From Haloarcula argentinensis DSM 12282 (GTDB lineage: Archaea > Halobacteriota > Halobacteria > Halobacteriales > Haloarculaceae): a stretch of DNA of 64,000 nt. The notes below the pieces were generated by a model. That model saw only the letters and a list, made by a program, of their open reading frames with translations. It searched no databases and was not told the origin of the DNA. The stretch covers positions 248,443 to 312,442 of the forward strand of contig AOLX01000005.1 in the NCBI GenBank assembly GCA_000336895.1. Reading direction: 5' to 3'. The stretch's first letter is position 1. Each line of letters begins with the position of its first letter. Made by a program: the position numbers and the translations under genes. This document shows positions 45,069 through 53,554 of this stretch, one piece after another.

Positions 45069-46364
45069 CTACGGCCAGAGCCCACGCGCTTCGTGGGCCT
45101 CCGCGATACGGGACAGGGCGACGATGTACGCCGCATCGCGCCACGTGATGTCGCGGTTTTCGAACTCCGTCCGGACTGCGTCCCAGGCCGCCCGCATCTC
45201 TTCGTCGAGTTCGTCGTTCACGCGCTCGAGTGACCACGACCGGCGGTTGATATCCTGTAGCCACTCGAAGTAGCTCACCGTGACGCCGCCGGCGTTCGCC
45301 AAGATGTCCGGGATCACCATGACATCTCGGTCAGCGAGGATGGAGTCAGCAGTGGACGTGGTCGGACCGTTCGCGCCTTCGACGACGTAATCCGCTGCGA
45401 TGTCGTCCGCGTTAGCCTCGGTGATGACGTTCCCAAGTGCGGCCGGGATGAGGACGTCGACGTCCAGCGTCAACAGTTCGTCGTTCGAAATCACGGTGTC
45501 GGCGTACTCGGTGACCGCTTCCGGTTCCTCGTCGTGTGACGGCACTGTCGCCGTATCGATTCCGGCGGGGTCGTACATTGCCCCGTTCACGTCACTGATC
45601 GCGACGACAGTCGCGCCCCGTTCGTCGAGTAACCGTGCTGCGTTCGCGCCGACACTGCCGTAGCCCTGTACTGCGACCGTGGTCTCCGACAGTGGCTGGT
45701 CGTAGTACTCACAGACCAACTGTGTGATAATCGCGACGCTCCGACCGGGCGCGTCCTCGCGTCCCTTGCTCCCACCGACAATCGGCGGCTTCCCGGTGAC
45801 GACACCCGGAATCGTCTCGCCTTCTTGCATGGAGTAGGCGTCCATCAGCCAGGCCATCGTCTGCGGGTCTGTTCCCATGTCCGGGGCGGGAATGTCCAGG
45901 TTCGGGCCGATGACCTTGCGGAGTTCCTGTGTAAACCGGCGGGTGAGCCGTTCTTTCTCGTCTCGGCTCAACGTTTTCGGGTTGACGGCGATACCCCCTT
46001 TCGCGCCGCCGAAGGGGAGGTCCATTACCGCGCATTTCCAGGTCATCCAGATCCCGAGTCCGACACATTCGTCCCTCGTCACATCGGGGTGATAGCGAAG
46101 CCCGCCTTTGTACGGTCCCCTGACGCTATCGTGCTGGGCTCGATACCCGGTGAACACTTCGACTGTACCATCGTCCCGCTCAATCGGAACGGTGACTTCG
46201 TGGACGTTTCGCGGGTGGTTCAGTCGCTCGACGATGTTCGGGTCGATATCGAGGTGGTCCGCGGCTCGGTGGAGTTGTAGACGGGCTGTTTCGAGCGCTG
46301 ATTCTGGCTCGGACGGCGTCGGCGAGTCTTCCGAAGGAGAAGCGGAGCTCAGTTCCGGTCCCAT
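45069..46364 (-). CDS. gdhA: Glutamate dehydrogenase, paralogue 1
   Basis: A 431-aa Glu/Leu/Phe/Val dehydrogenase catalysing glutamate/2-oxoglutarate interconversion with ammonia. Substrate-binding motif [17 protein letters not shown] with the Lys of the GGAKGG core, [25 protein letters not shown], and the NAD(P) fold [18 protein letters not shown]-terminal [11 protein letters not shown] and [11 protein letters not shown] are as in the family. An acidic N-terminal extension (about 30 residues) precedes the domain. It begins 2 nt after a small zinc-ribbon gene in the same direction. A paralogue lies at 50263. Confidence 0.95.
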   Translation of the reverse strand: MGPELSSASPSEDSPTPSEPESALETARLQLHRAADHLDIDPNIVERLNHPRNVHEVTVPIERDDGTVEVFTGYRAQHDSVRGPYKGGLRYHPDVTRDECVGLGIWMTWKCAVMDLPFGGAKGGIAVNPKTLSRDEKERLTRRFTQELRKVIGPNLDIPAPDMGTDPQTMAWLMDAYSMQEGETIPGVVTGKPPIVGGSKGREDAPGRSVAIITQLVCEYYDQPLSETTVAVQGYGSVGANAARLLDERGATVVAISDVNGAMYDPAGIDTATVPSHDEEPEAVTEYADTVISNDELLTLDVDVLIPAALGNVITEANADDIAADYVVEGANGPTTSTADSILADRDVMVIPDILANAGGVTVSYFEWLQDINRRSWSLERVNDELDEEMRAAWDAVRTEFENRDITWRDAAYIVALSRIAEAHEARGLWP

Positions 46365-46366
46365 CG

Positions 46367-46510
46367 TTATTCCAGCGGAGTGAGTCGGTTGCGCATTTCA
46401 CCGCCGCAGTCCTGACAGTTCTCCGGTTGGCTCTCTGCAGTGATGACTTTGCCACACGCAAAGCACTCGTACGGTGTCTCCTCGTCGTGGTCTTGCTCGA
46501 CATCTCTCAT
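46367..46510 (-). CDS. Rubrerythrin-like zinc-ribbon micro-protein
   Basis: A 47-aa protein: [20 protein letters not shown] to start, ending NRLTPLE. Cys-x2-Cys (YECFACGK) and a second Cys-x2-Cys (NCQDCGG) give one rubredoxin/rubrerythrin-type metal site. It lies 2 nt upstream of gdhA on the same strand, so the two are probably cotranscribed. A protein this short is easily missed; its coding is supported by the four well-spaced cysteines and by the tight link to gdhA. Confidence 0.75.
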   Translation of the reverse strand: MRDVEQDHDEETPYECFACGKVITAESQPENCQDCGGEMRNRLTPLE

Positions 46511-46636
46511 GTGTATTCACGAGTGGCGGTGTCCGACCGCCAGTACTCGGTTAAGGAATAGAAGGACATCAAAGGAATATTCAGAGGTTAAACAAAGAAG
46601 TAGGAGCGACTTGAGTTGTTTATTATTGAACCCCTT

Positions 46637-49504
46637 TCACGACTCTAGACCCGAGACGCTCCGATCCTCGAACAGTGTGGTGAACAGCTTCCGCTGGACA
46701 GTCCGGACGTGCTGGTAGAACGCCGGCGGAGAGATTTCAAGCATCGCTGCGATGTCCTCACCGGACCTCGTGCGCGGTGACTCGAAGTAGCCGCTGTAGT
46801 AGGCGGTTTGAATCACTTCGAGCTGGCGCTCCGTGAGGTCCGTGAGGAACTCCGAACTGCGGTCCTGCTCGATACCCCGTTCGAGCGTCTCCTTTCGCTT
46901 GAGTTCGACGCCGGAGAACGTGCTGTCGACCAACTGTGCGATGTTTCGAACGTCGACGCTCTGTGGCACATCGACGACGAGTGTCGTCCCGTCCGGGTCC
47001 GCAGTCGCTGCCCGGAAGATAGCACCGTGGTCGGCCAGTTCTAAGGCGAGGAACGGCTGTGACAACTCCAGCCGCAGAACGCCACTCCCGGCGTCGTCGT
47101 CACTGATCTGTGTCACGTCGTCAATCGACGTCATGTCCGCCGCAGCCGCCGCAACCGTTTGCACGTCAGCGTCTTCGACCGTGACGAACACGCTGTTACC
47201 AGCCGGTGCGTGCTGGATGCCACCCTCGTAGGAGAGGGAACATCCCGCCGACCGGGCGAGTCTCGACAGGAGGAATCGCTCGTCATCGATGTCGAACTCG
47301 ACGCGAGTCACCGACGTCGTGAGCAGCGCGTGTTTTCGTTCGATGGCACTGAGCGCCGAGGCGATCGTCTCGCCGAGTTCGCGCAACACTGTGCGCGTTG
47401 TCTCGTCGAACGCGTCTTTCGTGTCCGCGTAGATGGTGAGGACCCCGTGCCTGAGATCGTTGTACACCAGCGGGATGCTCAGCACCGAGAGTAAATCACG
47501 GGTGAGCGCGTCAGAACGCCACGGCGCGTTTCGGAGGTCGGCGGCGACGTTAGGGATCATCGTCACGTCGCCGGTCGCAGCCGTCTGGCCCGCGGGCTCG
47601 GTCTCGGAGTCCGCGACGGCGATTGACTGACTGTCGAGATACCCCTGTTCGTTGCCGGCCCACGCTCGCGGTTCGACGGTAGTACCGCCCGGGTCGACGC
47701 TCCCGATCCACGCGAACTTGAATCGGTCCGTGTCAGTCAGCCGTTCACAGACAGTGTGGTTGATCTCTTCCTGTGTTTCGGCGCTGACGATCGTCTGGTC
47801 TATCTCCCGGATCGTGTTGTTGATGTGGTTCAGGGCGGTCAGTTGCTCGTTTTGCCGCTGGAGTTCGCGGTCCTGTTCCCGGAGCTGAGATTCTCGGACG
47901 ACCCGGTCGAGGGCAGCCTCGGCGGTCGCTGCGAGCAGGTCAGTGAGTTCCTGTGTCACGTCGTCGAACACCCCGACGGCTGTCGAGCCGCTGACGAACA
48001 CGCCGTGGTTGCCCAGCGGAATGAACATGACGCTACGGAGGTCGGTCGCCCGGTTTTCCAGCCGGTCCGACGTGTGGACGTCGTCGAACACGAGTGTCTC
48101 GTCGTTGACGAAACTGTGGCTCGGAAGCGTGTCGTCGTTCGTGCGGACAGCCGGAAGTGGCCCATGGTGTTCGGTCATCGCCTGTGACTGTGCGACAGGC
48201 TGGAGTTCGTTCGTCTCAGCGTCGTGCAGATAGATGGCGTTCGCGGAGACATCGAACACACTGAGCACGTCATCGACGATGTGCTGAGCGATCTCCTGAT
48301 TGGTCTCCGTGTAGAGGAACTTCCGTGCGGTTTCCTGCAGCGTCGCCAGCGCTTCCTCGCGCTGTTTCCGTTTCGTGATATCCCGGCAGCTGTACAGCAG
48401 CGTCCCGCCCTGAATCGCGACTTCGCGGACGTTGACCAGCAGTGTGTGCTCGTGGCCCGCTTTGTCGGTGACGGTACACTCGATGTTCTTGAGAACGCCC
48501 TTCTCTGCGAGTTCCGCACGGTCGAACAGGTCCTCGCCGAGGAGTGTGTCGATCGTTTCCTGCCCGCGGATCTCGTCGTCGGTGTAGCCGAAAATGAAGT
48601 GGACGTTCGGGCAGACGTAGGTAAATTCCCCGTCCTCATTCGTCATGAGGACGGTGTCGGTCATATTGCTGAGCGTGACCCGGTGGAGTTCCTCGGACTG
48701 ACGGAGGTCACGGTCGAGGGTGACCTGGTCCGTGATGTCTATCCCTTCGATTACAATCGAGGTGACGTCGCCGAAGTCGTTCCGGACCGGACGAACCGAA
48801 AGCTCGATAACGCGGTCCGTGGCCGTGGTCGGCCGGTGAACGACCGCGTTACCGAACTGCCCGTCGCGTGCGGCCTCTACGAGTTTCCGGATATCGCGTT
48901 CTGTCGCCTCGGACTGGGACCAGCACGGCAGCGTCCAGAACAGGTCACCGATGACCGCGTCCACGGCCTCGGCGATCATCGCCTGTCCCGTCTGATTCAC
49001 ACGGGCGAGCGAGCCGCCCGGGTCGAGGACCCACGTGGCCGTCTGTGTGTCCTGAAAGACGGCGTCGAACTGCCGTGCCCGTTCGCGCTGCGTGATCGCT
49101 CGCTGAGCGGACTGGAGTGTCTTCTCGGTTCGCTCGATTAGGTCATCTATCCGTAGGCCGTCTGTGCCTGACAGGGGAACGTAGTCGGAAACGCCGGCCT
49201 GAATTGCCTCGCTCGCCAGGGCTTCACTTCCATCCGTAGTCCCGAGGACGACGGGGAGGTCCGAAGCCACGTCCCGGAGCTGTCGGACCAGTTCGATACC
49301 ACTCTCATCGTCGAGTGTCTCTCCCGTGACGAGACAGTCGACCGACTGCTGCCGAACGGTATCCAGGGCGTCCGCTGTCGTCGTAGCGGTGTGGATAGTG
49401 GCCTCGGTACTCGCGCTGAGAGCAGCTGAGAACGGCTCGCTCCAGTTTGTAGAACCGACAACGAGAACCTGCGCTGTGTCGAGTGGACTCCCGGCGTCGC
49501 TCAT
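46637..49504 (-). CDS. Bat-like regulator: pseudo-receiver, PAS, GAF and HTH_10
   Basis: A 955-aa transcription regulator of the bacterio-opsin activator type. Residues 11-125 are receiver-like, but the phosphoacceptor position is Gly61 (CLVTGETLDDESG). PAS domains lie at about 150-255 and 275-395 (FTYVCPNVHFIFGYTDDE), GAF at 400-545 and 575-720, then the Bat-type GAF/PAS-associated domain (about 725-880) and a C-terminal HTH_10 (about 890-950) with LTERQLEVIQTAYYSGYFESP and AAMLEISPPAFYQHVRTVQ. It may control one or both flanking gdh genes. No transmembrane segments. Confidence 0.92.
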   Translation of the reverse strand: MSDAGSPLDTAQVLVVGSTNWSEPFSAALSASTEATIHTATTTADALDTVRQQSVDCLVTGETLDDESGIELVRQLRDVASDLPVVLGTTDGSEALASEAIQAGVSDYVPLSGTDGLRIDDLIERTEKTLQSAQRAITQRERARQFDAVFQDTQTATWVLDPGGSLARVNQTGQAMIAEAVDAVIGDLFWTLPCWSQSEATERDIRKLVEAARDGQFGNAVVHRPTTATDRVIELSVRPVRNDFGDVTSIVIEGIDITDQVTLDRDLRQSEELHRVTLSNMTDTVLMTNEDGEFTYVCPNVHFIFGYTDDEIRGQETIDTLLGEDLFDRAELAEKGVLKNIECTVTDKAGHEHTLLVNVREVAIQGGTLLYSCRDITKRKQREEALATLQETARKFLYTETNQEIAQHIVDDVLSVFDVSANAIYLHDAETNELQPVAQSQAMTEHHGPLPAVRTNDDTLPSHSFVNDETLVFDDVHTSDRLENRATDLRSVMFIPLGNHGVFVSGSTAVGVFDDVTQELTDLLAATAEAALDRVVRESQLREQDRELQRQNEQLTALNHINNTIREIDQTIVSAETQEEINHTVCERLTDTDRFKFAWIGSVDPGGTTVEPRAWAGNEQGYLDSQSIAVADSETEPAGQTAATGDVTMIPNVAADLRNAPWRSDALTRDLLSVLSIPLVYNDLRHGVLTIYADTKDAFDETTRTVLRELGETIASALSAIERKHALLTTSVTRVEFDIDDERFLLSRLARSAGCSLSYEGGIQHAPAGNSVFVTVEDADVQTVAAAAADMTSIDDVTQISDDDAGSGVLRLELSQPFLALELADHGAIFRAATADPDGTTLVVDVPQSVDVRNIAQLVDSTFSGVELKRKETLERGIEQDRSSEFLTDLTERQLEVIQTAYYSGYFESPRTRSGEDIAAMLEISPPAFYQHVRTVQRKLFTTLFEDRSVSGLES

Positions 49505-49835
49505 CTGATTCTCCCGGTCACAAACCGATCACTGAGGCCACTGGCGCGATACGTGGCTACTCGTGTGGGTTCTCGCCACCGGTTGGGGAAGGGGTGCTTC
49601 AGTTGCCGCGTTTTGAATGGAGGGTTCAATAGTAAACACCTGGTGTTCGGAGGGCTTCGTTGCTAAACAATTTAGTATTTCCTCATTCCCGTGGTCGTTT
49701 CGATAGAGTGCCATCGATCGACGGCCGGTACTCGCGAAGACACATGACGGACATCACACAGACGCCGACACGGTCGGTCCCTGCCTGTCGTTCAGGCGGT
49801 CGTGAGCGAATAGCTCCTGCCGATTTAGCTCAGCC
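49505..49835. other. Non-coding stretch upstream of the regulator gene
   Basis: About 330 bases upstream of the Bat-like gene (transcribed leftward) and before the next small gene. I see no RNA gene or repeat; it presumably contains both promoters. Confidence 0.4.
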
Positions 49836-50141
49836 ATGATGGACGTACAACGTCGCTTGACGGAGAAGAGAGCTATCAGGCGCGTCGAAGCGCCGACGTC
49901 GGTGCCACTGTTCCGATCCGTGACGCGTGTCTGGCATTTCCCCAGCGGCGACGTCCTGCTCGAACGTGCAGAGTATCGTGACTGTCTGATCCCGGACGTC
50001 GACCGGGTTGACGTTCCAGTAAGTGGAACGGAGCAGATTGCGGACGCTGTGGCACTCGATACGGATACCACTGTTCGGGTGACAGATTGTTCAGGAAACA
50101 TAGTAGTAACAAAATTTGATAAGAATGTGAAAATAGGCTGA
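49836..50141 (+). CDS. Hypothetical protein, 101 aa
   Basis: An open frame starting MMDVQRRLTEKRAIRRVEAP (a second ATG follows directly). Composition and beta-rich pattern (VWHFPSGDVLLERAEYRDC, then TVRVTDCSGNIVVTKF) look protein-like, with two cysteines. No family is recognised. It lies just before gdh paralogue 2 in the same direction, 120 bp away. Confidence 0.5.
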   Translation: MMDVQRRLTEKRAIRRVEAPTSVPLFRSVTRVWHFPSGDVLLERAEYRDCLIPDVDRVDVPVSGTEQIADAVALDTDTTVRVTDCSGNIVVTKFDKNVKIG

Positions 50142-50262
50142 GTATTTCGGACCCGAATGCCGCTATAAGCCCCCTTTGCTAGCTTCTGCTATGTCAAATA
50201 ATATAGTAACTTTGCTGGTAGAAATAGATAGCTTTTGGTATCTCGATTAATCCCGTGGATAC

Positions 50263-51516
50263 ATGTCTGATGTAAATCCGTACCAGAGTCTACGGACACA
50301 GATCGGTGCAGCAGCACAATATTTAGACATTTCAGCGGGACAGCTGGAACGGCTGAAAACCCCTGAGCGGATACTGGAAACGAACCTGTCTGTTGAGATG
50401 GACGATGGGTCGGTCGAGGTGTTCCGCGCGTATCGGTCACAGTTCAATGGTGATCGCGGCCCGTACAAGGGCGGGATCCGCTATCACCCGCAGGTGGACC
50501 GGGACGAGGTCAAGGCGCTCTCCGGCTGGATGGTCTACAAGACGGCGACGGGCGATATCCCACTCGGCGGCGGGAAAGGCGGCATCGTCATCGACCCGAG
50601 CAACTATTCGGAGAGCGAACTCGAACGGGTCACCCGCTCGTTCGCGAAGGAACTGACGCCACTGATTGGAGCCGACCGCGACGTGCCCGCACCTGACGTC
50701 AACACGGGCCAGCGCGAGATGAACTGGATCAAGGACACCTATGAGACACTCGAAAACACGACCGAGCCCGGCGTCATCACCGGGAAAGACCTCGCGAGTG
50801 GTGGCAGCGAGGGTCGCGTCGAAGCGACCGGGCGTTCGACGGTCGTCGCAGCGCGTGAAGCCTTCGAGTATCTCGACAAGGAGATCGAAGGCGCAACGGT
50901 CGCGGTCCAGGGCTACGGGAACGCCGGCTGGATCGCAGCGAAACTCATTCACGAGATGGGAGCAAACGTCGTCGCCGTATCCGATTCGAGAGGGGCGATC
51001 TACAGCGAAGCGTCATTCGACCCCGTCGCAGTCAAAGACTACAAACGCGAAACCGGGAGTGTCGTCGGATCTCCGGACGCGGCGGCGGAACTCACGAACG
51101 ATGAACTGCTCACGCTCGACGTCGACCTGTTGATCCCAGCCGCACTCGAAAACGCCATCGACGAGTCTTTGGCACATGAGATCTCTGCAGACGTCATCTC
51201 TGAGGCCGCGAACGGCCCGATCACTCCCGCAGCGGACGACGTTCTCAGCGACCGCGAGACGCTGGTTATCCCGGACATTCTCGCGAACGCGGGCGGCGTC
51301 ATCGTGTCGTACTTCGAATGGGTCCAGAACAGACAGCGCTTCTACTGGTCCGAAGAGCGCGTGAACGAGGAACTGGATTCGATTATCGTGGAGCAGTTCG
51401 GGAACCTCGTCGAGGCTTACGAGGAGCGAAACCTCCCGTCGCTCCGGACCGCCGCGTACGTCATCGCACTCCAGCGGGTCATGAACGCCGGCGAGCAGCG
51501 CGGCACCTGGCCGTAA
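50263..51516 (+). CDS. Glutamate dehydrogenase, paralogue 2
   Basis: A 417-aa Glu/Leu/Phe/Val dehydrogenase. Motifs: [19 protein letters not shown] (the usual GGAKGG is GGGKGG here), [25 protein letters not shown], the NAD(P) fold [16 protein letters not shown], and a C-terminal [13 protein letters not shown]. It resembles the gene at 45069 throughout; the two face away from the Bat-like gene between them. Separate catabolic (NAD) and anabolic (NADP) roles are plausible, but coenzyme use is not readable with confidence. Confidence 0.94.
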   Translation: MSDVNPYQSLRTQIGAAAQYLDISAGQLERLKTPERILETNLSVEMDDGSVEVFRAYRSQFNGDRGPYKGGIRYHPQVDRDEVKALSGWMVYKTATGDIPLGGGKGGIVIDPSNYSESELERVTRSFAKELTPLIGADRDVPAPDVNTGQREMNWIKDTYETLENTTEPGVITGKDLASGGSEGRVEATGRSTVVAAREAFEYLDKEIEGATVAVQGYGNAGWIAAKLIHEMGANVVAVSDSRGAIYSEASFDPVAVKDYKRETGSVVGSPDAAAELTNDELLTLDVDLLIPAALENAIDESLAHEISADVISEAANGPITPAADDVLSDRETLVIPDILANAGGVIVSYFEWVQNRQRFYWSEERVNEELDSIIVEQFGNLVEAYEERNLPSLRTAAYVIALQRVMNAGEQRGTWP

Positions 51517-51618
51517 CGGGTTCCGGACCACATCTGGCTGCCGTTCTCGCTGCCGTGTTTTCGAGCCCTCTGTCACCAAACGACACGATATTAAGGCCAT
51601 CCAGTGACGAGGAACACT

Positions 51619-52164
51619 ATGCCAACCGACCGCGTCACCGTCTCTCTCGACGAGGAGACCAAGGAGACGTTAGAGAGTCTGACCGACCGAACTGGGGAAA
51701 GTCAAAGCCAGTTGATCCGCGAGGCGATCGCGTTCTACGCGGCAAACTTCGACTCAGCCCACGCGAGCGACAGCGACCACCTCCAGACGTACTACGAGAT
51801 GCTCTCGACGGGCGAGCACGTCCTGCTGGACATCGACCTGCTGCACGCACTCCTGAGCCAGTTTCCCGACTCGGACGAGCGGGACGAGGAGGTTCTCGAA
51901 ATGATCGATCAGGTGGCACAGTACCACGCTCAGGAATACGCTGAGCGGTTCGATTCGCTCGAAGATGTTCTCGAGTGGCTCTCGCTGTGTGGGTTCCTGA
52001 CCGTTCGGCGGGACGAAAAAGGGAGTTTCCACGTGGTGTTCCCATCCGAGTCAGTGCGGTGGTTGATGATTCGGTTCATTCGTGGTAGCATCGCCGACCT
52101 CCCGTTCGAAATTGAAGTCGACGAGAGTGTGTCGAAAGTTCTACTGAGAGAGCGAGAACCGTGA
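51619..52164 (+). CDS. Ribbon-helix-helix (CopG-type) regulator
   Basis: A 181-aa protein starting MPTDRVTVSLDEETKETLESL, a ribbon-helix-helix domain (DNA-binding strand RVTVSLDEE, then helix TLESLTDRTGESQSQLIREAIAFY). The remaining about 130 residues are helical and acidic (DLLHALLSQFPDSDERDEEV, EDVLEWLSLCGFLTVRR), probably a sensor/oligomer part. It follows gdh paralogue 2 in the same direction by about 100 nt and could regulate it; this is inference. Confidence 0.82.
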   Translation: MPTDRVTVSLDEETKETLESLTDRTGESQSQLIREAIAFYAANFDSAHASDSDHLQTYYEMLSTGEHVLLDIDLLHALLSQFPDSDERDEEVLEMIDQVAQYHAQEYAERFDSLEDVLEWLSLCGFLTVRRDEKGSFHVVFPSESVRWLMIRFIRGSIADLPFEIEVDESVSKVLLREREP

Positions 52165-52345
52165 ATACCCCCGGCACGGGACGTAAACAGACTCGAATCG
52201 GGGGATGTGGGAGTTCTTACTAGTTCACACACTTGGTGACACAGACACAGGGTTCATACGACCGATGTTCCGGCCACACACAGGTCTTAACAATGTTTTT
52301 CATTACCTGCTGGGACCGTGACAGTGGCTATCAAAACCAACAATC

Positions 52346-53554
52346 ATGAGCATTACAAAACGACTCAAAGCCGTCGGTCCGGGAGCGATGGTCGCCGCCG
52401 CGTTCATTGGCCCAGGCACGGTCACGACTGCGAGTGTTACCGGAGCGGAGTTTGGCTACGCACTCCTGTGGACAATGGTCTTCTCAATTGTTGCAACGAT
52501 CGTTCTCCAGGAAATGAGTGCGCGACTGGGTCTTGTCTCGGGGGAGGGGCTCGGCGAAGCACTTCGAGAACGGTTCGACAATCAGATCGTCGAGTACGTG
52601 AGTATATTCCTCGTTGTCGGCGCGATCGGCGTCGGGACCGCCGCCTACGAGGCCGGGAATATCCTCGGCGGTGCCGCAGGGCTCGCGACGATTACTGGTA
52701 TCGACTCGACGGTGTGGGGGGTCGTGATGGGACTCGTGGCCGGACTCCTGCTCTACACTGGGCGCTACAAGCTGATCGAGCGAGCGCTCATTGGTCTGGT
52801 TGCCGTGATGGCGTTCTCGTTCGTAGCATCGGCGATCCTCATCGGTCCCGATCCCGGTGCGATTGCGATGGGGTTCGTCCCCGGTATCCCCTCGGGGTCG
52901 CTGTACCTCATCACTGGCCTCATCGGAACAACCATCGTCGGGTATAACCTGTTCCTGCATGCGAGTAACGTCCAGGAGCGGTGGAGCGGGCCCGACGATA
53001 TCGGCCACTCCCGCATCGACACGGTGCTCTCGATCGTCGCAGGCGGCGTCATCACGATTACGATCATGGTGACTGCGGCCGCAGCATTCGAGCCCGGAAC
53101 ACAGATCAGCGATATCGGGCGGATGGCCGAACAGCTCCGGCCCATTGCCGGGCCGTACGCCGAACTGTTCTTCAGCATCGGCATCTTTGCCGCCGGGTTC
53201 ACGAGCGCGACGACAGCGCCGCTCGCGGGTGCGTGGGCAACCACAGGTGCACTCGGCTGGGATTCAGATATGCAGAGTACACAGTTCCGTGCCGTCTGGG
53301 GCACCATCCTCGGTGTCGGGGTTCTCTCGGTACTGCTGGGCGGCAGTCCCGTCCAGATCATCGTGTTCGCACAGGTCGTCAACGGGATTTTATTGCCGAT
53401 CGTCGCGGTATTCCTGATATACGCGATGAACCAGCGGGACCTCCTCGGCGAGTACACGAACGGGTCGATAGCGAACGCCCTCGGTGTGATCGTGACACTC
53501 GTCGTCGTGTGGCTCGGGGTTCGGACGCTGCTCAGCGTCGCGGGGGTGCTGTAG
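52346..53554 (+). CDS. NRAMP-family transporter lacking the metal ligands
   Basis: A 402-aa, about 11-helix membrane protein clearly of the SLC11/NRAMP fold: TM1 region AMVAAAFIGPGTVTTASVTG, then GAEFGYALLW and LSARLG-like EMSARLGLVSGEGLGEALRE, and TM6 GLIGTTIVGYNLFLHASNVQ. However, the metal-binding Asp-Pro-Gly-Asn of TM1 is Gly22-Pro-Gly-Thr25, and the Met-Pro-His of TM6 is Val198-Gly-Tyr200. All main metal ligands are thus replaced. It directly precedes hyuA (0-nt gap), so its substrate may be an organic molecule processed by HyuAB. Metal transport should not be assumed. Confidence 0.88.
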   Translation: MSITKRLKAVGPGAMVAAAFIGPGTVTTASVTGAEFGYALLWTMVFSIVATIVLQEMSARLGLVSGEGLGEALRERFDNQIVEYVSIFLVVGAIGVGTAAYEAGNILGGAAGLATITGIDSTVWGVVMGLVAGLLLYTGRYKLIERALIGLVAVMAFSFVASAILIGPDPGAIAMGFVPGIPSGSLYLITGLIGTTIVGYNLFLHASNVQERWSGPDDIGHSRIDTVLSIVAGGVITITIMVTAAAAFEPGTQISDIGRMAEQLRPIAGPYAELFFSIGIFAAGFTSATTAPLAGAWATTGALGWDSDMQSTQFRAVWGTILGVGVLSVLLGGSPVQIIVFAQVVNGILLPIVAVFLIYAMNQRDLLGEYTNGSIANALGVIVTLVVVWLGVRTLLSVAGVL

